Assembly: GCF_034424315.1 (NCBI RefSeq)
Contig: NZ_CP139972.1
Coordinates: 6,200,001-6,264,000 of the forward strand
Source of the DNA: Chitinophaga sancti
GTDB taxonomy: Bacteria; Bacteroidota; Bacteroidia; Chitinophagales; Chitinophagaceae
Direction: 5' to 3'
DNA length: 64,000 nucleotides
In this document: one piece after another, positions 1-8,597 of the stretch
How positions within the stretch are numbered: position 1 is the stretch's first letter
Layout: each line of letters begins with the position of its first letter
Notes under the pieces: model-generated
Databases searched by the model: none
What the model saw: only the letters and a program-made list of their open reading frames with translations
What the model was told of the DNA's origin: nothing
Made by a program: the position numbers and the translations under genes

Positions 1-187
1 GCGTAACAATCGTTTTCAATTTTCTTGAATTTTACCGTTGCAGGTATGCTGAGTAGGTTCAGGAATGATCGCCTGCGTCAATAATATAGTATCTCCTGGA
101 CAATAGCGGGCATAAATATGGTGATATGCTCATCTTGTCGGCTGGTATTGGATACCTGTAGTTCGCAGGCTTAATTCGGGTAACTAC
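1..187. other. No supported gene at left edge
   Basis: I see no open frame of useful length and no RNA gene here. Stop codons interrupt all frames within short distances. The stretch lies downstream of the leftward permease gene, so it may hold its terminator or the remains of another gene, but no strong hairpin with a T-run is visible. Confidence 0.5.
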
Positions 188-1624
188 TCAGGTTATAGGT
201 TTTAATATATATCTCTGAAAGAACTTTTTTATCCTGTTGAAGATCCTCACATAGAATTCCTTATTGAACAGGTTGGAATCGTTCATGGCTTTTACGATCA
301 GGAACACGGCAATAGGTATCAATACAATGTTTGACAGCCACATACCACTCCAGGTAGCCATTACGTCCTTACGGGCCATTTTCTCGCCCGTCATAAAGAA
401 TATATTGAAGATCACAAAGAATGCTACGGCAAAGATGAGCGGGGTACCCAGGCCACCCTTGCGGATGATGGAACCCAGTGGTGCCCCGATCAGGAACATT
501 ACGATACAGGAGAAGGCGAGTGTAAATTTACGCTGCCATTCTACCTTGTGCAGGATCAGGGTATTGTGTTTATCCTGGAACTCCTTGGAGGGGCCTTCCA
601 GGTTACTCTGTCCATCGCGGATGCTCTGTTCAGCTCTCTCTATTACAAACCGGCGGGCATTTTCAGGGATCATCTCCTTGAAATTCGCTTGTTTTATGGG
701 AGGAGCGGTGTTCAGCCAGCCGGTATCTTTCCATTGTGCAAATGGGAAGCGGCTGGTGATATATACATTTACTGAACGGGTGAAGAGTTTCTCCTGGTCG
801 CGCAGTGAATCGATGGCTTTATCCAGTTGTCTTACATTCAGCATTTGCTGGTTAGAGGCAAAGAGGCCCATATCCAGCCGGCTGAAGGCAAAAGAGCTCA
901 GGTCAAATGCTTTTTTATACTGGTTGAACCCCAGCCTGATGAGGTCTCCTGGTTCATTGAAGTTGCGGTTGCCACGTTCTTCGTAGCGCCAGCCGTCTTC
1001 CAGGATGAAGTATAAGAAGCGTTTGTCGTTTGACAGGATCATTTCGCCTTTTTTGGCAAGGATCAGTTTGTCGCCACCGCCCGGGCTATGATCGACGATC
1101 ATGACCTGGTGAATGGTTTTGTTATCCTTTTCCTTTTCGGCTACTTTAATTGTATAGTCAGGAATGTCTGTATAGAACACACCGGCCTTGATGTTGAAGG
1201 CAGGTTTTGAGTTCGTAATATCGTAGAGGAGTGATTTGGCGCGCAGGTTTGCGACCGGCATCACGTAGTTGTTAAAGAGGAAGGCCAGTACAGCGATGGT
1301 GATACAGCAGTACAGTACAGGGCGCATAAAGCGGAGGAGGGAGATACCGGACGATTTGATGGCCACGAGTTCGAAGCTTTCGCCCAGGTTCCCGAAGGTC
1401 ATGATCGAGGACAGGAGTACTGCCAGGGGGAGTGCCAGTGATACCAGGTTTGCGCTGGTATAAGTGATCAGTTCGATGATCACAGGTGTATCCAGTCCCT
1501 TGCCCACCAGGTCATCGATGTATTTCCAGAGGAATTGCATGACCAGCACGAACAAGGTGACAAAGAAGGTAGCCACGAAGGGGCCCAGAAAGGTCTTTAT
1601 AATTAGCTTATCCAGTTTTTTCAC
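188..1624 (-). CDS. LptF/LptG family permease (LPS export)
   Basis: This is a 478-residue inner-membrane protein of the YjgP/YjgQ family. Family members pair with the LptB ATPase to extract lipopolysaccharide from the inner membrane and push it along the Lpt bridge. Three hydrophobic segments sit in the first ~120 residues and three in the last ~110, flanking a long soluble (periplasmic) domain, which is the family layout. The N-terminus MKKLDKLIIKTFLGPF is typical for the family. At 478 residues it is longer than E. coli LptF or LptG (about 360), as is common in Bacteroidota. The sequence alone does not tell me whether it is LptF or LptG. It stands alone, transcribed leftward. Confidence 0.9.
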   Translation of the reverse strand: MKKLDKLIIKTFLGPFVATFFVTLFVLVMQFLWKYIDDLVGKGLDTPVIIELITYTSANLVSLALPLAVLLSSIMTFGNLGESFELVAIKSSGISLLRFMRPVLYCCITIAVLAFLFNNYVMPVANLRAKSLLYDITNSKPAFNIKAGVFYTDIPDYTIKVAEKEKDNKTIHQVMIVDHSPGGGDKLILAKKGEMILSNDKRFLYFILEDGWRYEERGNRNFNEPGDLIRLGFNQYKKAFDLSSFAFSRLDMGLFASNQQMLNVRQLDKAIDSLRDQEKLFTRSVNVYITSRFPFAQWKDTGWLNTAPPIKQANFKEMIPENARRFVIERAEQSIRDGQSNLEGPSKEFQDKHNTLILHKVEWQRKFTLAFSCIVMFLIGAPLGSIIRKGGLGTPLIFAVAFFVIFNIFFMTGEKMARKDVMATWSGMWLSNIVLIPIAVFLIVKAMNDSNLFNKEFYVRIFNRIKKFFQRYILKPIT

Positions 1625-1713
1625 TCCTGCTCTAACGTTAAGGTGCTGTTTATTAGTACTGTTCTTTGGATTCTAAATCAGTGCAGCGGAAAGGGGATTC
1701 CTTTTTTACTGCG

Positions 1714-1763
1714 CTAAAGGCCTTTCTTTATGAGAGGCAGGGCCTTTAGAATTGGCAAATTTA
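1714..1763 (-). promoter_or_regulatory. Likely promoter and leader hairpin of the permease gene
   Basis: On the minus strand, TAAATTTG at 1763-1756 matches the Bacteroidota -7 consensus TAnnTTTG. Just downstream in the predicted leader is a perfect 9-bp stem (CTAAAGGCC at 1714-1722 with GGCCTTTAG at 1741-1749). The leader to the ATG at 1624 would be about 125 nucleotides. No transcript data support this; it is read from the sequence only. Confidence 0.4.
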
Positions 1764-1813
1764 ACATGATTTATGATAGTGCCGAATATCGGCATTTAAA
1801 ATAAGGTTAAATT

Positions 1814-1821
1814 TATCTTTG
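1814..1821 (+). promoter_or_regulatory. -7 promoter box five bases before a start codon
   Basis: TATCTTTG matches TAnnTTTG exactly. Only five bases separate it from the ATG at 1827, so a start site at the usual 5-7 bases downstream would give a leaderless or nearly leaderless mRNA. No clear -33 TTTG lies at the expected distance. Confidence 0.5.
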
Positions 1822-1826
1822 TGCTT

Positions 1827-2429
1827 ATGAACAAAACAATCCTGACTGTTGAGGAACAGGCACTTGTAACAAATCCTGACTGGATTTATCTTAAAAACAA
1901 CATTTTACAGAAAGTGATGAACCTGCTGGGCGACCTGCATATGGCTCTTAAGGCAACACTTCCCCTTCAGGGAATGTCATTCCCTGGAGACGGATCAGCT
2001 AAACTTAGCAAAGGAGAACGTTACAAAGACTTGCCTTATCTCATGCTGGATTATCCACGTTACTTCAACCGTGAGGACATTTTTGCATTCCGTACCATGT
2101 TCTGGTGGGGGCATTATTTTATCTCCACGCTGCATCTCGGGGGAGAATTGAAACAGCGGTATTCACAGACAATCATTGCTGGCTGGGAGGCATTAGCTGC
2201 CGCACAGTTTCAGATCTATGTACGAGCGGACGATCCCTGGCATCACGACTTTGAAAACGGAAATTTCAGATTAATATCAGCTTTGCCGGCATCGGAATTT
2301 GAAATGCTTATACACCGGCTTCCATTTATTAAGATCGCTAAGCCCTGGCCATTGGAGAACTGGGAAGGGCTAATACCTGGCGTAGTGGAAGATTACACAT
2401 TACTACTACAGTTATTGTGCGGCTTTTGA
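1827..2429 (+). CDS. Hypothetical protein, about 200 residues
   Basis: I do not recognise this family. The protein is soluble, has no signal peptide or membrane segment, and is rich in aromatic residues and Trp (FWWGHYF, DDPWHHDF). I chose the ATG at 1827, two codons inside the longest frame, which opens with GTG overlapping the promoter box. It converges on the START-like gene, whose stop lies 14 bases away. The codon use looks like that of its neighbours and the frame is clean, so I believe it is a real gene of unknown role. Confidence 0.7.
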   Translation: MNKTILTVEEQALVTNPDWIYLKNNILQKVMNLLGDLHMALKATLPLQGMSFPGDGSAKLSKGERYKDLPYLMLDYPRYFNREDIFAFRTMFWWGHYFISTLHLGGELKQRYSQTIIAGWEALAAAQFQIYVRADDPWHHDFENGNFRLISALPASEFEMLIHRLPFIKIAKPWPLENWEGLIPGVVEDYTLLLQLLCGF

Positions 2430-2443
2430 AAACGGTTGGTGTG

Positions 2444-2824
2444 TTAATTGCCAATACGGTGAAACAGGTCTTTTACCTGGTAATCCCAGAGTTGGCTCTG
2501 ATCAGCTATTTCTTTTTTCTCTGCAAAATCCCTTACAACCAGGATTGTTTCGTTTGTTACTTCGGAAATGGTAATGCGAAATTCAAAGAATTCTTCTTTG
2601 GGCGCATGTTTCCAATGTAAACGGATAAATTCATCTTCTTCCTGTTCCAGCACTTCTGCTTCTTCAACAGATCCATTCCAGGAGAAGGAAAATACGTTGT
2701 CCCTGTAATCTACTTTATCCGCAAACCACTCCTGCAATCCTGCAGGTGTCGAAAGGAATTCAAATAAGATACTGGGTGAGCACCGTACGGGGTATTCCAA
2801 CTCATATTGCACTTTCTTAGACAT
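2444..2824 (-). CDS. START-like (SRPBCC superfamily) domain protein
   Basis: This 126-residue soluble protein matches the small START-like proteins common in Bacteroidota. It starts with YELEYPVRCSPSILFEFLST, followed by AGLQEWFADKV, the helix-grip opening seen in AHSA1/START folds. The fold makes a hydrophobic ligand pocket; the ligand in this subfamily is unknown. There is no signal peptide, so it is cytoplasmic. It is a single gene, convergent with the upstream hypothetical and divergent from rpoD. Confidence 0.8.
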   Translation of the reverse strand: MSKKVQYELEYPVRCSPSILFEFLSTPAGLQEWFADKVDYRDNVFSFSWNGSVEEAEVLEQEEDEFIRLHWKHAPKEEFFEFRITISEVTNETILVVRDFAEKKEIADQSQLWDYQVKDLFHRIGN

Positions 2825-2887
2825 CGCTCAAAGTAATTAGTAAATCAATATCATCTGGCTGCAATTATAGAAAAATATTTATTCTGT

Positions 2888-2895
2888 CAAAATTA
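2888..2895 (-). promoter_or_regulatory. -7 box for the START-like gene
   Basis: The minus strand reads TAATTTTG, matching TAnnTTTG. It would give a leader of about 57 nucleotides before the ATG at 2824. Confidence 0.4.
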
Positions 2896-3100
2896 TTTTG
2901 CGTTTTTTTTTAATAATTGCCCAAATCTTTTCACACTTTATAAATAACAATTCTATTATGGAAATTAACAATACATTAGCGTTTCGCAGCACTTCTTTCA
3001 CAGCAATTTACTGTCAGATGAGCATTTCAGCCCTTTGATATGTACGTTGTGAATGGTGAAACGTTTTTGCTTAAAAATGATTCAATAAGTAACAATTTAT

Positions 3101-3131
3101 TTTGGCTACTGTCTAAAAAAACTTATTTTTG
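3101..3131 (+). promoter_or_regulatory. rpoD promoter (-33 TTTG, -7 TATTTTTG)
   Basis: TTTG at 3101-3104 and TATTTTTG at 3124-3131 are separated by 19 bases, which is the canonical Bacteroidota sigma-ABfr arrangement. The ATG lies 56 bases downstream. This suggests that rpoD is read by its own holoenzyme. Confidence 0.7.
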
Positions 3132-3187
3132 TCTGGCATTCATCAAAAAGGTAACGTTTTATTCACCTGTAACTGTTCCGAGTCTTT

Positions 3188-4063
3188 ATGTCAATGCGCC
3201 AACTCAAAATCACTAAGTCGATCACTAACCGTGAGTCCCAATCACTGGAAAAATATTTGCAGGAAATTGGGAAAGTAGACTTAATCACGCCGGAGGAAGA
3301 AGTGAACCTGGCTATCCGCATTAAGCAAGGAGATCAGAGAGCACTGGAAAAGCTTACAAAAGCCAACCTGCGCTTCGTGGTATCTGTTGCGAAGCAATAT
3401 CAGAACCAGGGTTTATCCCTTAGTGATCTGATTAATGAGGGCAACCTCGGTCTTATCAAGGCAGCACAGCGTTTTGATGAAACACGTGGTTTTAAATTTA
3501 TCTCTTATGCCGTATGGTGGATTCGCCAATCTATTCTGCAGGCATTGGCAGAACAAAGCCGCATCGTTCGTCTGCCGCTGAACAAGGTAGGCCTGAGCAA
3601 TAAGATCAGCAAAGCATACTCCCAACTCGAACAGGAATTTGAAAGAGAACCATCGCCAGACGAACTGGCTACTATTCTCGAAATCAATACAGAAGAAGTA
3701 GAAGCCACTTTAGGTGTTGCCGCACGTCACGTATCTATGGATGCGCCTTTTATCGACGGAGAAGATAACTCTCTCCTGGATGTACTGGCTAATCCAAATG
3801 CAAGCAGTGCAGATGAGGAACTGGATCACCATGATTCACTGCGTCGCGAAATAGAACGTTCTTTATCTACCCTCACAGATCGTCAGAAAGATGTGATCAT
3901 GCTGTATTTCGGTATTGCAGTAGAACATCCGATGTCACTGGAAGATATAGGGGAGAAGTTCGGTCTGACCCGCGAAAGGGTTCGCCAGATCAAAGATAAG
4001 GCGATCACTAAGTTAAGAACAACCAGCCGTAGCAAATTATTGAGGAACTATCTGGGTAACTAA
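3188..4063 (+). CDS. rpoD: Primary RNA polymerase sigma factor RpoD
   Basis: This 291-residue protein is the housekeeping sigma factor (sigma-ABfr type) that directs core RNA polymerase to TAnnTTTG promoters. It lacks region 1.1 and the long non-conserved insert, as expected in Bacteroidota. Region 1.2 ([20 protein letters not shown]), region 2 with [35 protein letters not shown] and the Trp-rich 2.3/2.4 segment ([14 protein letters not shown]), region 3 and the region 4 helix-turn-helix ([16 protein letters not shown]) are all intact. Two ATGs are possible: 3188 (MSMRQ) and 3194 (MRQ). The latter matches the usual family N-terminus. A strong terminator follows directly. Confidence 0.98.
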   Translation: MSMRQLKITKSITNRESQSLEKYLQEIGKVDLITPEEEVNLAIRIKQGDQRALEKLTKANLRFVVSVAKQYQNQGLSLSDLINEGNLGLIKAAQRFDETRGFKFISYAVWWIRQSILQALAEQSRIVRLPLNKVGLSNKISKAYSQLEQEFEREPSPDELATILEINTEEVEATLGVAARHVSMDAPFIDGEDNSLLDVLANPNASSADEELDHHDSLRREIERSLSTLTDRQKDVIMLYFGIAVEHPMSLEDIGEKFGLTRERVRQIKDKAITKLRTTSRSKLLRNYLGN

Positions 4064-4088
4064 GATTCGTTTCCTGAAACATATTAAA

Positions 4089-4120
4089 GGATAATACCAC
4101 ACGGTATTATCCTTTTTTTT
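4089..4120 (+). terminator. Intrinsic terminator of rpoD
   Basis: There is a perfect 10-bp stem (GGATAATACC at 4089-4098, GGTATTATCC at 4103-4112) with a 4-base loop, followed by eight T residues. Confidence 0.9.
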
Positions 4121-4178
4121 ATGCCTTTTTGGGTCGGTTTACCAACCAGGCCCCGGGAGTAACTGGTTAAAAAGGGAG

Positions 4179-4263
4179 ATATCCCGCAGATAACCCGCCA
4201 ATAACCCGCCTATAAGCCGCCTATATCCCGCCTCTTTAAAGAGGCGGGATATAGGCGGCTTAT
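4179..4263. repeat. Five 11-bp tandem repeats merging into a 52-bp perfect palindrome
   Basis: Five consecutive 11-base units close to ATAACCCGCCT run from 4179 to 4233 (ATATCCCGCAG, ATAACCCGCCA, ATAACCCGCCT, ATAAGCCGCCT, ATATCCCGCCT). The last two units plus CTTT form the left arm of a perfect palindrome, 26 bp per arm with no spacer, spanning 4212-4263 and centred between 4237 and 4238. No T-run follows and the rpoD terminator lies upstream, so it does not look like a simple terminator. Confidence 0.9.
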
Positions 4264-4362
4264 GTACTGAATATGGATGGCTTATCCCCGGGATTGATTC
4301 GGTGGCAGACTATTTTCCTCTCCCTGAGGGCGGATACCCATTTCTTTTCGCTACCTTTTTAC

Positions 4363-4370
4363 TATTTTTG
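4363..4370 (+). promoter_or_regulatory. -7 box for ffh
   Basis: TATTTTTG matches TAnnTTTG and gives a leader of roughly 40 nucleotides before the ATG at 4415. Confidence 0.5.
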
Positions 4371-4414
4371 CATCCCTTAGGCTATTTCCCGGCTTAATTA
4401 AAAACAGGTTTTTG

Positions 4415-5740
4415 ATGTTTGAATCATTATCAGAGCGGCTCGACTCCGCCTTCAAGCAGTTGAAAGGTGAGGGCCGTATCAGTGAAATAAATATTGCCAG
4501 TACTGTAAAGGAGATCCGCCGTGCACTGGTAGATGCGGACGTTAACTACAAAATCGCGAAAGACTTTACCGACAGGGTAAGGGAAAAAGCGCTGGGCGAA
4601 AAGGTGATCACTGCCATTTCTCCGGGTCAGCTCATGGTGAAGATCGTGAAGGACGAGCTGGCGGAACTGATGGGTGGTACCGAATCAGAACTGGATATCA
4701 AGGCTAACCCTTCTGTGATCCTGATAGCGGGTCTGCAGGGTTCCGGTAAAACCACTTTCTCCGGTAAACTGGCCAACTTCCTCAAAACTAAGAAGGGTAA
4801 GAAGCCCCTGCTGGTAGCTGCTGACATCTACCGTCCTGCGGCGATCGATCAGCTGAAAGTACTGGGTGAGCAGATTGGTGTGGAGGTTTATAGCGAGCCT
4901 GAAAATAAGGACGCTGTAAAAATCGCCCAGAATGCGATCGCTCACGCTAAGCAGAATGGCAATACTGTAGTGATCATCGATACCGCTGGTCGTCTGGCAG
5001 TCGATGAGGTCATGATGAAAGAGGTAGCCAATGTAAAGGCTGCTGTAAAACCAAACGAAATCCTCTTCGTCGTGGACTCCATGACAGGGCAGGATGCCGT
5101 GAATACCGCCAAAGCCTTCAACGATCGCCTGGACTTCAGTGGGGTCGTACTCACAAAGCTGGATGGTGATACCCGTGGTGGTGCTGCGTTAACTATCAAA
5201 TATACCGTTGAGAAGCCCATCAAGTTCGTGAGCATGGGTGAAAAACTGGATACCCTGGATGTGTTCTACCCTGAGCGTATGGCACAGCGTATCCTGGGGA
5301 TGGGTGATATTACCACCCTGGTAGAACGCGCGCAGGCACAGTTCAACGAAGAGCAGGCGAAAAAGCTGGAAAAGAAGATCCGTCAGAACCAGTTTGATTT
5401 TGATGACTTCCGTGAGCAGCTGAACCAGATTAAGAAAATGGGTAACCTGAAGGACCTGATGGGAATGATCCCGGGGATCGGAAAGGCTATCAAGGATATT
5501 GATATCAGCGACGATGCATTTAAGGGTATAGAAGCGATCATTGGCTCTATGACCCCTGCAGAACGTAGCAATCCAGACCTGATTGATGGCAGCCGCCGTC
5601 GCCGTATTGCGAAAGGTGCCGGCAAAGACATCCAGGATGTGAACCAGTTTATGAAACAATTTGAACAAATGCGTCAGATGATGAAACAAATGAATAAATT
5701 TGGCGCAGGGGGCAGAGGGTTGAAAGCAATGGGAAGATAG
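4415..5740 (+). CDS. ffh: Signal recognition particle GTPase Ffh (SRP54)
   Basis: Ffh binds signal sequences of nascent membrane proteins together with 4.5S RNA and docks with FtsY. The 441-residue protein has the N-domain helical bundle, the NG GTPase domain with P-loop GLQGSGKTT, DTAGRL and TKLDGD, and the M domain beginning near GMGDITTLVERAQ. It ends in a methionine-rich tail (QMRQMMKQMNKFG). The start is the ATG at 4415; an in-frame TTG three bases earlier is less likely. It lies directly upstream of rpsP-rimM-trmD-rplS, an order seen in many bacteria, but the 214-base gap and a separate rpsP promoter suggest independent transcription. Confidence 0.97.
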   Translation: MFESLSERLDSAFKQLKGEGRISEINIASTVKEIRRALVDADVNYKIAKDFTDRVREKALGEKVITAISPGQLMVKIVKDELAELMGGTESELDIKANPSVILIAGLQGSGKTTFSGKLANFLKTKKGKKPLLVAADIYRPAAIDQLKVLGEQIGVEVYSEPENKDAVKIAQNAIAHAKQNGNTVVIIDTAGRLAVDEVMMKEVANVKAAVKPNEILFVVDSMTGQDAVNTAKAFNDRLDFSGVVLTKLDGDTRGGAALTIKYTVEKPIKFVSMGEKLDTLDVFYPERMAQRILGMGDITTLVERAQAQFNEEQAKKLEKKIRQNQFDFDDFREQLNQIKKMGNLKDLMGMIPGIGKAIKDIDISDDAFKGIEAIIGSMTPAERSNPDLIDGSRRRRIAKGAGKDIQDVNQFMKQFEQMRQMMKQMNKFGAGGRGLKAMGR

Positions 5741-5866
5741 TATAAAGCGGCTTCAGTGCTGAGTTTGAGGCCAGATTTTAACTTATAAAACCAGCTTTGG
5801 ATTTGATGCCAGGTAAACTGGAAATCAAACTTTTTGCAGCAAAAGAGAATTTTTAACAGAAAATAT

Positions 5867-5897
5867 TTTGAACTAATTCTTTTTAAGATTACTTTTG
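5867..5897 (+). promoter_or_regulatory. rpsP promoter (-33 TTTG, -7 TACTTTTG)
   Basis: TTTG at 5867-5870 and TACTTTTG at 5890-5897 are separated by exactly 19 bases, the same architecture as the rpoD promoter. Confidence 0.7.
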
Positions 5898-5954
5898 CTG
5901 CCCCAATTGAATAATATTTTTTAACAACTCGCAAAAAAATAATTCGAATTATTT

Positions 5955-6401
5955 ATGCCAGTCAAGATCAGATTACAACGTCATGGCGCTAAGAAGAGAC
6001 CTTTTTATTTTATCGTAGTTGCCGATGCTCGCGCGCCAAGAGATGGTAAATTCATCCAGAAGATCGGTACTTACAATCCACTGACAGTTCCTGCTTCTAT
6101 CAACATTGATACAGAAAAGGCACTGCGTTGGTTACAGAAAGGTGCTCAGCCAACTGATACCGTTAGAAGAATCCTTTCTTTCAAAGGTGTTCTCTACCTG
6201 AAACACCTGTTAAGAGGTGTGAAGCTCGGTCTGTTTGATGAGCCTACCGCTTTCCAGAAATTCGAACAATGGCAGGCTGAACACGAGCAGAAAGTTGCTG
6301 CACGTCGCGATAGCCACAAGAAAGCTAGAATCGCTACCCCAATAGTAAGAAGAGTAGAAGATGCTTCTGCTCCTCAGGCTCAGGAAGGTGGTGAAGCTTA
6401 A
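5955..6401 (+). CDS. rpsP: 30S ribosomal protein S16
   Basis: S16 is an early-assembling 30S protein. Residues 1-80 carry the conserved core ([33 protein letters not shown]). The protein is 148 residues, against 80-90 in E. coli. The extra C-terminal part (from about residue 95) is charged, with a Lys/Arg-rich helix ([16 protein letters not shown]) and an acidic, Gln/Ala-rich end, an extension usual in Bacteroidota. It is the first gene of the rpsP-rimM-trmD group and is followed by a hairpin that may attenuate transcription into rimM. Confidence 0.97.
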   Translation: MPVKIRLQRHGAKKRPFYFIVVADARAPRDGKFIQKIGTYNPLTVPASINIDTEKALRWLQKGAQPTDTVRRILSFKGVLYLKHLLRGVKLGLFDEPTAFQKFEQWQAEHEQKVAARRDSHKKARIATPIVRRVEDASAPQAQEGGEA

Positions 6402-6427
6402 TCCAGCTTTCAAATAACATACTGAAA

Positions 6428-6456
6428 GGGAAATACTCTAGGGTATTTCCCTTTTT
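6428..6456 (+). terminator. Terminator or attenuator between rpsP and rimM
   Basis: GGGAAATAC (6428-6436) pairs with GTATTTCCC (6443-6451), followed by five T residues. rimM begins 20 bases later and has no clear promoter of its own. Partial read-through would fit the need for far more S16 than RimM or TrmD. Confidence 0.7.
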
Positions 6457-6475
6457 ACTTATTAGTCGTCAGATA

Positions 6476-6994
6476 ATGAATAACTACTTTAGCATAGGTA
6501 AACTGGTATCTGTATTCGGATTACAGGGCGAGTTTGTTCTGAAGCACAGCCTGGGAAAAAGAGCCTCCCTGCAAGGGGTGGAAGCCATCTTCCTGGAAGA
6601 GCGTAAGAACAGCTTTATACCTTATTTTGTGCAGAAAGCCAGTGTGAAAGATCATGAGCATACCTTTGTGAAGCTGGAAGGCATTGACACCAAGGAAGCT
6701 GCCCGTAAGCTGGTGCAAACGCCTGTTTACCTGGGAGAGGCTGATTTCAAATCACAGGCAGCATCATCTGCGCCACTGGCCATGCTGGGTTTTACCGTGC
6801 ATGACAAGGAACTGGGTGAACTGGGCGTGATAGAAGAGGTGATGGAAATGCCGATGCAGGTGCTGGTGAAGATCATGTATAAGGAAACAGAAGTGCTGTT
6901 ACCTTTGAATGAGCAATCACTGGTAAAGGTGGATAAGAAAGCTCAGATCGTACATGTAGACCTGCCTGAAGGATTGATGGACATTTATCTGTAG
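6476..6994 (+). CDS. rimM: Ribosome maturation factor RimM
   Basis: RimM binds S19 and assists maturation of the 30S head. The 172-residue protein has the N-terminal RimM beta-barrel (YFSIGKLVSVFGLQGEFVLK, with the G-x-x-G region) and a C-terminal PRC-barrel domain from about residue 95 (MLGFTVHDKELGELGVIEEV to DLPEGLMDIYL). Length and ends are normal for the family. It sits in the standard order between rpsP and trmD, 94 bases before trmD. Confidence 0.95.
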   Translation: MNNYFSIGKLVSVFGLQGEFVLKHSLGKRASLQGVEAIFLEERKNSFIPYFVQKASVKDHEHTFVKLEGIDTKEAARKLVQTPVYLGEADFKSQAASSAPLAMLGFTVHDKELGELGVIEEVMEMPMQVLVKIMYKETEVLLPLNEQSLVKVDKKAQIVHVDLPEGLMDIYL

Positions 6995-7088
6995 AATGGG
7001 GCCTGACTTAATTTGAGTGTTACATCGGGGAGGACCTGTGGCCAGCTTTGATACCAGGATAAGTCACAACCGTAGAATTAATTAACAC

Positions 7089-7769
7089 ATGAGGATCGAT
7101 ATTATTACCGTACAGCCAGGGTTACTGGAAAGCCCTTTTTCTCACTCGATCTTAAAGCGGGCGCAGACGAAAGGATTGCTGGAAATATACACCCATAATC
7201 TCCGGGATTATTCTACCCAGAAGCAAAAGCAGGTAGATGATTACCAGTTTGGGGGAGGGGCAGGTATGGTAATGATGCTGGAGCCTGTAGTAAGAGCGAT
7301 AGAGACCCTGAGAGAGAAGATCACTTATGATGAGGTGATCTACCTGACACCGGATGGAGAGACCCTGAACCAGGGGATGGCCAACCAGCTGTCACTAAAA
7401 GGGAACCTGCTTATGCTGTGTGGACATTATAAAGGTATTGATGAGCGGATCCGTCAGCATTTCGTAACGAAAGAGATCTCTATTGGTGATTATGTACTCT
7501 CCGGCGGCGAGTTGGCGGCAGCAGTACTGGTAGATGCAATAGGAAGATTGATTCCGGGAGTGTTGAATGATGAGCAGTCTGCCTTGCTGGATTCATTCCA
7601 GGATAATTTGCTGGCACCACCGGTGTATACCCGTCCTGAGGAATTCAGGGGCTGGAAGGTACCGGAAGTGCTGATGAGTGGGGATCATAAGAAGATAGAT
7701 GAATGGAGACACGATATGGCACTGGAGCGTACAAAGCAAAGGAGGCCGGATCTGTTGGACAGGCATTAA
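7089..7769 (+). CDS. trmD: tRNA (guanine37-N1)-methyltransferase TrmD
   Basis: TrmD is the SPOUT-class, SAM-dependent enzyme that methylates G37 next to the anticodon and prevents +1 frameshifting. The 226-residue protein shows the family markers [10 protein letters not shown], the loop with [14 protein letters not shown], the knot region [14 protein letters not shown], and [14 protein letters not shown]. The C-terminal helical domain includes [19 protein letters not shown], which packs against tRNA. It follows rimM; rplS comes next but behind its own promoter. Confidence 0.97.
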   Translation: MRIDIITVQPGLLESPFSHSILKRAQTKGLLEIYTHNLRDYSTQKQKQVDDYQFGGGAGMVMMLEPVVRAIETLREKITYDEVIYLTPDGETLNQGMANQLSLKGNLLMLCGHYKGIDERIRQHFVTKEISIGDYVLSGGELAAAVLVDAIGRLIPGVLNDEQSALLDSFQDNLLAPPVYTRPEEFRGWKVPEVLMSGDHKKIDEWRHDMALERTKQRRPDLLDRH

Positions 7770-7950
7770 AGAGGCAATCCTGGCTTTAAAAGGGCATACT
7801 AGTGATTTAAAAGCCGCCCGCAGGGCCTTATGATTTTAAATTCTTTGCGAAGCAATGATTCCAGCAACTTCATCCATTAAAAAAGTTAAGCCAAAATTTG
7901 GCTCATAATCAATTAGTTAAAAAATTATTCCTTAATAAAGGGCACTGTTA

Positions 7951-7982
7951 TTTGGAAGTTGTGGAATTCTCACCTACCTTTG
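7951..7982 (+). promoter_or_regulatory. rplS promoter (-33 TTTG, -7 TACCTTTG)
   Basis: TTTG at 7951-7954 and TACCTTTG at 7975-7982 lie 20 bases apart, just upstream of rplS. The 237-base gap after trmD otherwise shows nothing I can identify. Confidence 0.7.
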
Positions 7983-8006
7983 CAGTCCGATAAATAAATT
8001 TGAAAG

Positions 8007-8357
8007 ATGAACGCGATTTCTTTTGTTCACGAGCAACTGACAGGTAATACAAAAAACTACCCTAAGTTTAAAGCCGGTGACAATGTCACTGTAAACTATA
8101 AAATTGTTGAAGGTAACAAGGAAAGAATCCAGTCCTTCAAAGGTGATGTAATTAAGATCCAGGGTACTGGTTTCACTGCATCATTCACAGTAAGAAAGAT
8201 CTCTGATGGAGTTGGCGTAGAGAGAGTATTCCCTCTGTTCTCACCAAACATCGATGGTATCGTACTGAACAAAGTTGGTAAAGTAAGAAGAGCAAGACTG
8301 TTCTACCTGCGTGAACGTGCTGGTAAAGCTGCTCGTATTAAAGAAAAAAGGGTTTAG
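8007..8357 (+). CDS. rplS: 50S ribosomal protein L19
   Basis: L19 lies at the 30S-50S interface near bridge B8. The 116-residue sequence has the family signature around [36 protein letters not shown] and [20 protein letters not shown]. The length is standard. It has its own promoter and is closed by a strong terminator, so it behaves as a single-gene unit despite lying in the rpsP-rimM-trmD-rplS order. Confidence 0.97.
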   Translation: MNAISFVHEQLTGNTKNYPKFKAGDNVTVNYKIVEGNKERIQSFKGDVIKIQGTGFTASFTVRKISDGVGVERVFPLFSPNIDGIVLNKVGKVRRARLFYLRERAGKAARIKEKRV

Positions 8358-8381
8358 TATAAATACAGGGAAATTAGTGAT

Positions 8382-8412
8382 AACGGGGACCGTTCCGGTT
8401 CCCGTTTTTTTT
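8382..8412 (+). terminator. Intrinsic terminator of rplS
   Basis: An 11-bp stem (8382-8392 with 8396-8406, one G-T pair) with a 3-base loop is followed by a run of eight T residues at 8405-8412. Confidence 0.85.
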
Positions 8413-8540
8413 GTCGCTACCTGTAAGTACCAATCTCTACCCTATTTGATCCTACCACTGCAGGGAAAAGCCCCTTGCCGCCTCCGTTTGCCCCACTCTT
8501 AAAATAAGATTAAAGTTTCCCCTATCTTCGGACAGTACAA

Positions 8541-8570
8541 TTGAATCCCGGATTTTATTACCTATCTTTG
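8541..8570 (+). promoter_or_regulatory. tatA promoter
   Basis: TTG at 8541-8543 and TATCTTTG at 8563-8570 lie 19 bases apart. A second near-match, TATCTTCG, lies at 8523-8530. Confidence 0.6.
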
Positions 8571-8597
8571 TTAGCTTAACATTTTAAAACAGAGAAA

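Noticed and set aside
264..986. 240-codon open frame on the plus strand opposite the LptF/LptG permease gene
   Set aside because: The minus strand encodes a clear permease throughout. The plus-strand product matches no family and has no promoter.
4212..4263. 52-bp palindrome as the rpoD terminator
   Set aside because: A better terminator with T8 lies at 4089-4120, and no T-run follows the palindrome.
5189..5689. Long minus-strand frame opposite ffh
   Set aside because: It is antisense to the conserved M domain of ffh. Low-complexity composition follows from the codon use of the real gene.
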